Positions 1 through 4,990 of a stretch of DNA of 5,262 nt are shown here, piece after piece. The DNA lies in the NCBI GenBank assembly GCA_964357355.1, contig CAYHKY010000088.1:1-5262 (forward strand). Direction: 5' to 3'. How positions within the stretch are numbered: the stretch's first letter is position 1; every line of letters starts with the position of its first letter. This DNA comes from CAYHKY01 sp964357355 (GTDB lineage: Bacteria; Patescibacteriota; Microgenomatia; UBA10105). Both the position numbers and the translations under genes were made by a program. The notes under the pieces are model-generated. The model was given only the letters and a program-made list of their open reading frames with translations. It searched no databases and was not told the origin of the DNA.

Positions 1-55
1 AAAACACGACATTTCTACTTTGCAGAAAACCGGACATTTCTACTTGGTATTGACA
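1..55. mobile_element. Terminal fragment of an insertion sequence (family undetermined)
   Basis: The first 55 bases look like the outer end of an insertion sequence whose body lies left of the window. Seen directly: the box GACATTTCTACTT occurs twice, 25 bp apart, and the segment ends in GGTATTGACA, which read inwards is TGTCAATACC, a TGT-type terminus. Repeated internal boxes behind a TGT...ACA end are known from elements with integrase-like DDE transposases such as the IS21, IS481 and IS1202 groups. I cannot tell which, because no transposase sequence is present. The boundary at 55 is inferred from the TGACA end and because the truncated acetyltransferase frame becomes open just there. The end also carries a perfect TTGACA (50-55) facing outwards. 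Confidence 0.6.
8..45. repeat. Two direct copies of a 13-bp box in the IS end
   Basis: GACATTTCTACTT is found at 8-20 and again, identical, at 33-45. Start-to-start spacing is 25 bp, about two and a half helical turns. Inference: these are transposase binding sites within the terminal region of the insertion sequence, a layout known for several DDE elements. Confidence 0.65.
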
Positions 56-56
56 C

Positions 57-380
57 TTCAAAAAAATTACTTCCAATCGCGATCATTTTGTGATCATAGC
101 TGAATTGGAGGGAAAACCTGTCGGGTATTTAGCCGGCACGAAGAAAGAATTTGATTACAGGAACGTAAAAATAGCAGAGCTATCCAATATGGGAGTCAGT
201 CCCAAGTACCGTTCCCAAGGCATTGGTTCACTACTGGTACAGGAATTTAAGGCGTGGAGCAGACGAAATGGATTTCAGACGATATATGTCAATGCTTATT
301 TTCATAATCTTAAAGCAATTGACTTCTATAAACGCCTGGGGTTTAGTCCGATAGATCTTTCTTTGGAAATTTCCCTGTGA
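57..380 (+). pseudogene. GNAT-family N-acetyltransferase, 5' truncated by the insertion sequence
   Basis: This is the C-terminal two thirds of a GCN5-related N-acetyltransferase, which transfers acetyl from acetyl-CoA to an amine; its substrate cannot be told. The frame is open from 54, just at the IS end, to a TGA at 378-380. Three parts of the fold are visible: strands beta2-beta3 (FVIIAELEGKPVGYLAG), motif A with the acetyl-CoA pyrophosphate loop R-S-Q-G-I-G followed by its helix, and motif B (N..A..FY..LGF). Missing is the N-terminal beta1-alpha1-alpha2 region, roughly 45-60 residues in typical 140-170-residue members. A GTG at 90 could start a 96-residue product, but that start falls inside strand beta2, where no intact GNAT begins. 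The likely reading is a gene broken by the upstream insertion. A short product from GTG 90 cannot be excluded. Confidence 0.72.
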
Positions 381-398
381 TGAATTTGATTCGATTCC

Positions 399-427
399 TT
401 GCCTTTTACATCACGGCGCGAGATAAT
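399..427 (+). promoter_or_regulatory. Candidate sigma-70-type promoter of murT
   Basis: TTGCCT (399-404, 4 of 6 to TTGACA) lies 17 bp before GATAAT (422-427, 5 of 6 to TATAAT). The murT GTG codon begins only 8 nt after the -10 box, so a transcript from here would be leaderless or nearly so. This fits the lack of any Shine-Dalgarno sequence before murT. Matches of this quality arise by chance in AT-rich DNA, so the call is tentative. Confidence 0.4.
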
Positions 428-435
428 TTAAATTT

Positions 436-1770
436 GTGAAAACACTAGCTGCACTTCTTTTGGGGAAGATCACGCAATTGTCAGCCAAATTTCTGGCGTG
501 GGGTGCCGGGGGAACATGGCCGGGTGAAATTGCATTAACTCTCAATCCTAACTTTAATTCTCAAATGATTGGACAACTCAAAGAAGGTATAGTTATCGTC
601 GCGGGTACAAACGGTAAAACAACCACGTCATTGATGCTCACCAAAATAATAGAGATGCAGGGAAAAAAAGTTGTGCATAACGCGACAGGTGCGAATCTTA
701 TAAATGGAATAGCTTCATCTTTTATACAAAAATCCAGTTGGAGAGGAGAAATTGAAGCAGATTGGGGCGTGTTTGAAACAGACGAGAACAGTCTGCCGGC
801 TGTAATTTCCAATATCAATTCGCCAAATGTCGGATTAATATTCAGTAAAAAAATCGTAGTAATTTTATTAAATCTCTTCCGCGATCAACTTGATAGGTAT
901 GGGGAAGTCGATGTGATTGCCCAAAAGTGGGAAAAAGCGCTTAAGTCATTGCCTAAAGAAACTACTATCATAGCCAATGCCGATGATCCGCTTATTGTTT
1001 ATATAGCGAGACGCTCAAAAAAACATATACTGTATTTTGGTTTGAACGACAAAAAAGAATTTTTGCAGAAATTTGAACATGCAACTGATTCACTATTTTG
1101 TCCAAATTGCGGATCAAGGTTAAAATATGAAGGGATTTATTACTCACATATAGGGATTTGGTATTGCAACTCTTGTAAGGAAAAAAGGCCAACTGTCAAT
1201 TTGTCCGAGTGGAAATCACCGCTTCCAGGTCTTTATAACAGATACAACACATTGGCAGCCGTCTTAACCGCACAACTTTTCGGTTTTAGTAAAGAAGAGA
1301 TTGATTCAACACTTACGAATTTTCGTCCTGCATTTGGTAGGCAAGAAGAATTTGAAATCAACGGAAAAAAAGTTTTGCTTTTTCTCTCCAAAAATCCGGC
1401 CGGATTTAACCAGTCTCTTAGAACGGTGATTGAAATGAAAGCAAAACAAATATTAATGGTTCTTAATGACCGGATACCCGATGGAAAGGATGTGTCTTGG
1501 ATTTGGGACGTCGACTTTGAAAACATATTGGAGGAGCGCAAGATAATTGTTTCTGGTGACAGGATGCATGATTTAGCCCTACGACTCAAGTATTGTTTCA
1601 GACAATGGAACAATGAAACAAAGGAGCAATTACTGATTGAAAAAAATCTTCCTCTAGCCATTCAAAAAAGTCTGGAGCATACAAAAGTCGCGGAAACTCT
1701 TTACATTTTACCAACATACTCGGCTATGCTGGAGGTGCGGAAAATATTAACTGGGAGAAAGATATTATGA
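436..1770 (+). CDS. murT: Lipid II isoglutaminyl synthase (glutamine-hydrolysing), Mur ligase-like subunit MurT
   Basis: MurT is the ATP-dependent synthetase half of the MurT-GatD complex. In the cytoplasm it activates the alpha-carboxyl of the D-Glu residue of lipid II and amidates it to D-isoglutamine with ammonia from GatD. The 444-residue length is usual. Visible motifs: an N-terminal segment typical of MurT (residues 1-50), the Mur ligase P-loop GTNGKTT (57-63), FETDE (113-117), NLFRDQLDRYGE (146-157), NADDP (181-185), a four-cysteine zinc ribbon (C222, C225, C244, C247), GLYNRYNTLAA (265-275), and the C-terminal DUF1727 domain with KNPAGFNQSLRT (319-330) and DRIPDGKDVSWIWDVDFE (345-362). 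By family knowledge an Asp of this last motif completes the GatD catalytic triad; D352 is my best guess. The start is a GTG without a Shine-Dalgarno sequence, chosen because the N-terminus fits the family. Odd: a roughly 10-residue insertion around 128-137 before NLFRDQ. gatD follows, but a GIY-YIG cassette separates the two. Confidence 0.95.
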   Translation: MKTLAALLLGKITQLSAKFLAWGAGGTWPGEIALTLNPNFNSQMIGQLKEGIVIVAGTNGKTTTSLMLTKIIEMQGKKVVHNATGANLINGIASSFIQKSSWRGEIEADWGVFETDENSLPAVISNINSPNVGLIFSKKIVVILLNLFRDQLDRYGEVDVIAQKWEKALKSLPKETTIIANADDPLIVYIARRSKKHILYFGLNDKKEFLQKFEHATDSLFCPNCGSRLKYEGIYYSHIGIWYCNSCKEKRPTVNLSEWKSPLPGLYNRYNTLAAVLTAQLFGFSKEEIDSTLTNFRPAFGRQEEFEINGKKVLLFLSKNPAGFNQSLRTVIEMKAKQILMVLNDRIPDGKDVSWIWDVDFENILEERKIIVSGDRMHDLALRLKYCFRQWNNETKEQLLIEKNLPLAIQKSLEHTKVAETLYILPTYSAMLEVRKILTGRKIL

Positions 1771-1771
1771 C

Positions 1772-1813
1772 GTCATCCTGAGGCTATACGGTGCCGAAGG
1801 ATCCAGCAAAGCG
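1772..1813 (+). repeat. Left inverted-repeat arm of the GIY-YIG cassette
   Basis: Three blocks: outer GTCATCCTGAG (1772-1782), a 12-bp spacer (1783-1794), and inner CGAAGGATCCAGCAAAGCG (1795-1813). Against the inverted right arm the outer block matches 10 of 11 and the inner block 15 of 19; the spacer is unrelated and longer (12 against 5 bp). The inner block contains GAAGGA (1796-1801), a possible weak ribosome binding site 13 nt before the nuclease ATG. Confidence 0.7.
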
Positions 1814-1814
1814 T

Positions 1815-2093
1815 ATGAGTTATTTTGTGTATATTATGACAAACCACACAAATACAGTTTTGTACACAGGCATTACAAATGATCTTGAAAGAAGAGTTTT
1901 CGAGCATATATCTGGACAGAACGCGAGTTCCTTTTCCCGAAAATACCGACTATATAAATTGATTTGGTTTGAGGAATTTAATTATCCTAAAGAGGCAATC
2001 GCGGCTGAAAAGAAAATTAAAGGTTGGACTCGAAATAAAAAGATAAACCTGATAATGAACAAAAATCCGAAGCTTAAGGATCTGTTTAGCTAA
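1815..2093 (+). CDS. Small GIY-YIG domain nuclease (UPF0213/YhbQ-like)
   Basis: A single-domain GIY-YIG protein of 92 residues. These proteins use a metal-dependent nuclease fold; members this small are often of unknown biological role. Visible signature, numbered from ATG 1815: V5-Y6-I7 (the GIY strand), Y17-T18-G19 (the YIG strand), the helix DLERRVFEH with R26/R27 and H31, and the metal-binding glutamate in EAIAAEKKIKGW (E65 most likely), followed by the family's NP..KDL tail. All catalytic positions appear intact. I prefer ATG 1815 because SYFVYI is the normal family start; an in-frame GTG at 1791 would only add eight residues translated from the repeat arm. The gene lies inside the inverted-repeat cassette, 44 nt after the murT stop and 32 nt before the gatD start, so it would be co-transcribed with both. 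Inference: it may act on the cassette ends or simply ride with them. Confidence 0.88.
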   Translation: MSYFVYIMTNHTNTVLYTGITNDLERRVFEHISGQNASSFSRKYRLYKLIWFEEFNYPKEAIAAEKKIKGWTRNKKINLIMNKNPKLKDLFS

Positions 2094-2095
2094 AA

Positions 2096-2130
2096 CGCTA
2101 CGCTAGATTCTTCGCTTTGCTCAGAATGAC
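2096..2130 (-). repeat. Right inverted-repeat arm of the GIY-YIG cassette
   Basis: Read on the plus strand: inner block CGCTACGCTAGATTCTTCG (2096-2114), spacer CTTTG (2115-2119) and outer block CTCAGAATGAC (2120-2130). It is the inverted counterpart of 1772-1813, with 25 of 30 positions identical outside the spacers. The outer block contains the ATG (2126-2128) used as the gatD start codon. Confidence 0.7.
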
Positions 2131-2890
2131 TAATTATTCGCTAACAATCGCCTGGTTATATCCAGACCTCATGTCTACTTATGGAGATCGGGGGAATATT
2201 ATCGTTCTCAAAAAGAGGTGTGAGTGGCGGAAGATTGAAGCTGAAATTTGCGAAGTTACTTTGGAAACTGAAACTAATAAACTGAAAACCTCAGATCTAA
2301 TTTTTATGGGCGGAGCCCAGGACCGACAGCAAAAAATCGCCGGGGAGGATTTTCTCACGCGTAAAGGTCCGGTTATCAAGCAGATGGTAGAAAAAGGTAT
2401 ACCGGCGCTATTTGTGTGTGCAGCATATCAGGCAGTCGGACATTTCTATCAACCGTTCCAAGGGGATCAAATACCGGGTCCGGGGATTTTTGATCTTTTT
2501 ACCAAACATCCGGGAGATCAGGCAAAGAGATTGATCGGTAATGTTGTGGCGGAGTTAATTGATGATAAATTTAATATCATTTCCGGTGTTACGCAGCCAT
2601 CTCGGAATATCGTCGGATTTGAGAATCATGGCGGCAGGACTTATTTAGGAAAAAAAATGCTGCCATTGGCCCGCGTCAAACGTGGTTTTGGTAATAACGG
2701 CGAAGATGGATATGAAGGCGCTGTTTACAAAAACGCCGTCGGATCGTACTTTCACGGGCCGCTGCTTCCCAAAAACCCCCATGTGGCTGATTGGTTGATT
2801 GCAAAAGCACTCGAAGTGAAATACGGAAAGAAAATAGAACTCCAGCAATTGGATGATGGGTTAGAATGGCAGGCACATAATTTTATTTAA
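2126..2890 (+). CDS. gatD: Lipid II isoglutaminyl synthase, glutamine amidotransferase subunit GatD
   Basis: GatD is the class I (triad) glutaminase that hydrolyses glutamine and supplies ammonia to MurT for amidation of lipid II. It belongs to the CobB/CobQ-like GATase group. From ATG 2126 it has 254 residues, a normal size. Motifs: AWLYPDLMSTYGDRGN (9-24), FMGGAQDRQQ (60-69), the nucleophile in FVCAAYQ (C98), GFENHGGRTYLG (164-175) and the catalytic histidine in YFHGPLLPKNP (H210). The third catalytic residue is expected from MurT. The usual nucleophile turn is CGGYQ; here it is CAAYQ. An alternative TTG at 2117 adds three residues encoded by the repeat arm. ATG 2126 is preferred because removing the cassette places exactly this ATG in overlap with the murT stop. 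There is no Shine-Dalgarno sequence, so translation may rely on re-initiation after the nuclease gene. The 3' end overlaps the convergent gene by 8 bp. Confidence 0.94.
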   Translation: MTNYSLTIAWLYPDLMSTYGDRGNIIVLKKRCEWRKIEAEICEVTLETETNKLKTSDLIFMGGAQDRQQKIAGEDFLTRKGPVIKQMVEKGIPALFVCAAYQAVGHFYQPFQGDQIPGPGIFDLFTKHPGDQAKRLIGNVVAELIDDKFNIISGVTQPSRNIVGFENHGGRTYLGKKMLPLARVKRGFGNNGEDGYEGAVYKNAVGSYFHGPLLPKNPHVADWLIAKALEVKYGKKIELQQLDDGLEWQAHNFI

Positions 2891-3176
2891 TCTCTACTCC
2901 GATAAAATCAATTTTTGGGAAAAGTGCGCGGATTTCCCGCCAATACACTTCAGATACTTGATTTGAGTATTTATTATACTGTCCGCTGCCCATTCTACTC
3001 ATGAGAATCCGTTCATACTTCCGAATGATAGTCATAACTTCCTCACCAATTTGGTTAAATTCCTCCTGATAAGCACTTGAATCTTTGGCATATTTATCAT
3101 GAATTTCGCGAAACCTTTTAAATATCTCAGTATTGGCATCGAGCATTTGGGCGATAACTTGTTGGGATTTGGTCAT
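2883..3176 (-). CDS. Hypothetical helical protein of 97 residues
   Basis: I do not recognise a family. The predicted product is 97 residues, charged and soluble in appearance, with no signal peptide or membrane segment. Residues 1-60 look mostly helical (KSQQVIAQMLDANTEIFKRF, then a stretch rich in E, K and I up to MTIIRKYERILMSRM). A glycine-containing linker (GSGQYNKYSN, 63-72) and a second short helix (EVYWREIRALF) follow, ending in a strand-like KIDFIGVEIK. It reads against gatD and overlaps its last 8 bp, and diverges from gatC across 45 bp. No Shine-Dalgarno sequence precedes the ATG. Coding status rests on an open frame filling the whole gap between gatD and gatC, on plausible protein composition and on the absence of any gene on the other strand here. 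A role linked to its neighbours would be a guess. Confidence 0.65.
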   Translation of the reverse strand: MTKSQQVIAQMLDANTEIFKRFREIHDKYAKDSSAYQEEFNQIGEEVMTIIRKYERILMSRMGSGQYNKYSNQVSEVYWREIRALFPKIDFIGVEIK

Positions 3177-3204
3177 AAGGATTTCGGATTAGGTGAACTT
3201 GCGC

Positions 3205-3210
3205 TATAAT
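3205..3210 (+). promoter_or_regulatory. Candidate -10 box (TATAAT) for the gatCAB operon
   Basis: A perfect TATAAT lies 11 nt before the gatC ATG at 3222. Transcription would start about 3216-3218 and leave a leader of only some 4-6 nt. No good -35 hexamer is seen at the right distance (around 3181-3188). Position in the only intergenic gap ahead of gatC supports a promoter here. Confidence 0.5.
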
Positions 3211-3235
3211 AACCCGGAACTATGAATAAGGTCAA
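3206..3235 (-). promoter_or_regulatory. Candidate minus-strand promoter overlapping the gatC start
   Basis: On the minus strand TTGACC (3235-3230, 5 of 6 to TTGACA) is followed after 18 bp by TATTAT (3211-3206, 5 of 6 to TATAAT). It would drive the divergent 97-residue gene with a leader of about 25 nt. It shares its -10 bases with the TATAAT on the plus strand, and its -35 lies in the first codons of gatC, so the two promoters could not be occupied at once. Tentative, since the DNA is AT-rich. Confidence 0.35.
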
Positions 3236-3512
3236 TGTTAAACATATCGCAAGGCTGGCAAATATTCCAATAACCGAAGAAGAAGAAAAAAAACTTGCGG
3301 CGGGTTTTGAGGCAACACTTGAAGTTGTGGAACAATTAAATAAGCTGGATACCAATCACATTGAGCCCACCCATCAAGTGACCGGCCTGAAAGATGTATT
3401 TCGTGAAGATGTAATTGATGAAAAGCAAATATTGACTCAGGCAGAGGCTCTTTCCAATTCAAAACGTCATCATCTTGGGTATTTTGTGGTAAAGCAGATA
3501 TTGGATAAATAA
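3222..3512 (+). CDS. gatC: Asp-tRNA(Asn)/Glu-tRNA(Gln) amidotransferase subunit C
   Basis: GatC is the small belt subunit that wraps around GatA and GatB and stabilises the GatCAB complex; it has no catalytic residues. The 96-residue length is typical. Recognisable parts are the N-terminal helix VKHIARLANIPITEEEEKKL (residues 5-24), the helix up to NKLDTNHIEPTHQVTGLKDVFREDV, where the family shows D...EP..H......LR.D, and the C-terminal region, ending GYFVVKQILDK, which carries the usual V.P.VL-like segment in a variant form. It starts with ATG at 3222 without a Shine-Dalgarno sequence, close behind a TATAAT box, and leads the gatC-gatA-gatB operon; gatA begins 29 nt later. Confidence 0.93.
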   Translation: MNKVNVKHIARLANIPITEEEEKKLAAGFEATLEVVEQLNKLDTNHIEPTHQVTGLKDVFREDVIDEKQILTQAEALSNSKRHHLGYFVVKQILDK

Positions 3513-3541
3513 TTAATGGCGTCAAAGGTTTAAATTTAAAT

Positions 3542-4963
3542 ATGAACGCGAACGAATTAACCCTCGCAGAGGCTTTGGAGAAACTTGAGACTAAGGAAAT
3601 CAGTCTCAAGGATATTTATAAAGATATTGAAAATAATATTTCAGAAAAGAATAAAAAGTTAAATATTTATTTGACGCTTGACGATAAAGCATATGAAAAG
3701 GCGAATTTGGTTAAAGACAAGCCGTTAATGGGCATACCTATAGCAGTTAAGGATAATTTTCTAACTGTCGGGCTCCAAACAACTGCTTCATCGACAGTGC
3801 TTGATGGATTTATGCCTCCATATGAGTCAACAGTTACCTCAAAACTAAAGAATGCAGGAGCGGTGGTGATTGGAAAAACCAATTTGGATGCGTGGGCACA
3901 CGGTTCAAGCACCGAAACTTCGCAATATGGAAGGACGCTTAATCCAAGAAATCCGGAACATTTGCCTGGAGGCTCATCGGGTGGAAGCGCGGCAGCCATT
4001 TCTGCGGATTTATGCATTTGTGCAATCGGTTCTGAAACCGCCGGATCAATCCGGCAACCCGCAGCCTGGTGTGGGTGCGTTGGGTTGAAACCTACATATG
4101 GACGTGTCAGTCGGTATGGTGTAGTAGCGATGGGATCATCTCTTGATTGTCCGGGACCAATCGGAAAGACTGTCGAGGATACGGCAATTCTTTTTGAGGC
4201 GATTGCAGGTAAGGATTCACATGACGCTACAACCGGAATACAAGAAGTTCCTAATCTGAGCAAATCATTGAACAGAGGAGTGAAGGGGTTTCGCGTCGGG
4301 ATTTGTTACATTGACCACCTCAAGATTCATGGTACTCCGGCTGCATTTGCGGTTGAAGAGGCCGGTAAAGTTTTGGAAAAGTTAGGAGCCAATGTTGAGC
4401 TAGTGCCTTTGTCCGACTCATTAGAAAAAAATAAAATTCTTACTCCGGATTATGCCATCGGTGTTTACACGGTTGTACAACGATCTGAAGTCAGCAGTAA
4501 TCTGGCCAGATACGATGGAGTGAGGTACGGTAACGACAGGTCATTTTTTGGTGAAGAGGCGAAACAGCGCATCATGCTGGGCACTTTTACTCTAACTGCC
4601 GGATACGCGGACAAATATTATCTAAAAGCTTTGCAGGTGAGGACTATTTATATGCAAAACTACGCACAATTATTTGAAAAATTCGATGTACTTATATCAC
4701 CTACATCACCGGGATATGCATTAAAGGTAGGTGCGTCCAAAGATAATCCGATGTTTGGTGAACTTGAAGATATGCTGCTTGAAGGCAGTTCGATCACCGG
4801 TCTTCCGGGGATAAATGTGCCAATGTTTCATGATCCTAAAACAAATTTATATTTAGGATTAAATATTATCGCCAGTCAGTGGCAAGAAGAAAAAATTGTC
4901 AGAGCTGCATATGCGTTTGAACAGGCGACTAAATGGAATTCGTGGGTCAATAATAAAGTTTAA
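3542..4963 (+). CDS. gatA: Asp-tRNA(Asn)/Glu-tRNA(Gln) amidotransferase subunit A (glutaminase)
   Basis: GatA is the amidase-signature subunit of GatCAB. It releases ammonia from glutamine, which passes to GatB to amidate Glu-tRNA(Gln) or Asp-tRNA(Asn). The 473-residue product is close to the family norm of about 480-490. The Ser-cisSer-Lys triad is intact: K70 in PIAVKDN, S145 in PGGSSGGSAAA and S169 in GSETAGSIRQPAA. The 24-residue spacing between the two serines matches other amidase-signature enzymes. Further landmarks are GLKPTYGRVSRYG (181-193), RYDGVRYG (323-330), which includes the family's glutamine-contacting arginine region, ISPTSPGYALK (385-395) and GLPGINVP (420-427). The oxyanion-loop motif reads GSETAGS rather than the commoner GSDTGGS, a conservative change. 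ATG 3542 gives the usual N-terminus; AAAGG at 3524-3528 is too far upstream to be a good ribosome binding site. gatB follows after 27 nt. Confidence 0.97.
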   Translation: MNANELTLAEALEKLETKEISLKDIYKDIENNISEKNKKLNIYLTLDDKAYEKANLVKDKPLMGIPIAVKDNFLTVGLQTTASSTVLDGFMPPYESTVTSKLKNAGAVVIGKTNLDAWAHGSSTETSQYGRTLNPRNPEHLPGGSSGGSAAAISADLCICAIGSETAGSIRQPAAWCGCVGLKPTYGRVSRYGVVAMGSSLDCPGPIGKTVEDTAILFEAIAGKDSHDATTGIQEVPNLSKSLNRGVKGFRVGICYIDHLKIHGTPAAFAVEEAGKVLEKLGANVELVPLSDSLEKNKILTPDYAIGVYTVVQRSEVSSNLARYDGVRYGNDRSFFGEEAKQRIMLGTFTLTAGYADKYYLKALQVRTIYMQNYAQLFEKFDVLISPTSPGYALKVGASKDNPMFGELEDMLLEGSSITGLPGINVPMFHDPKTNLYLGLNIIASQWQEEKIVRAAYAFEQATKWNSWVNNKV

Positions 4964-4990
4964 GGATTTGGATTATTCAACTTGAAATAT

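Larger units (their letters stand above)
1772..2130 (+). mobile_element. Inverted-repeat cassette carrying a GIY-YIG nuclease gene
   Basis: A segment of about 359 bp, bounded by imperfect inverted repeats and holding one small nuclease gene, lies between murT and gatD. The outer 11 bp (GTCATCCTGAG at 1772-1782; CTCAGAATGAC at 2120-2130) match 10 of 11 as inverted copies. ATGAC occurs directly before the left end (1767-1771) and as the last five bases of the right end (2126-2130). Deleting 1772-2130 joins ...ATATTATGAC to TAATTATTCG..., which gives the murT TGA stop overlapping the gatD ATG in ATGA, an arrangement normal for coupled operon genes. This restoration is the main argument for insertion. 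Whether ATGAC is a target duplication or part of the element end cannot be decided here. Mobility, and any role of the nuclease in it, are inferred. Confidence 0.65.

Noticed and set aside
377..414. Possible hairpin GTGATG ... CATCAC after the acetyltransferase remnant
   Set aside because: Only a 6-bp stem with a 26-nt loop and no following T run, so not a credible terminator.
1233..1661. Minus-strand open frame of 142 codons
   Set aside because: It is antisense to the conserved C-terminal half of murT, with no family features.
1791..1814. GTG 1791 as start of the GIY-YIG gene
   Set aside because: The added residues are only translated repeat arm; the ATG at 1815 gives the normal family N-terminus.
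1764..2137. Shared ATTAT near both cassette junctions (1764-1768 and 2133-2137) as a target duplication
   Set aside because: The copies are not flush with the repeat ends; ATGAC fits the junctions better, and ATTAT is common in AT-rich DNA.
3238..3609. Minus-strand open frame of 123 codons spanning gatC and the start of gatA
   Set aside because: It overlaps two well-supported genes and shows no protein-like motif.
3870..4088. Plus-strand open frame of 72 codons
   Set aside because: It is an alternative frame within the most conserved part of gatA.
3667..4263. Long open frame of 198 codons on the minus strand
   Set aside because: It lies wholly inside gatA, whose protein matches its family throughout; the antisense frame shows no recognisable motif.
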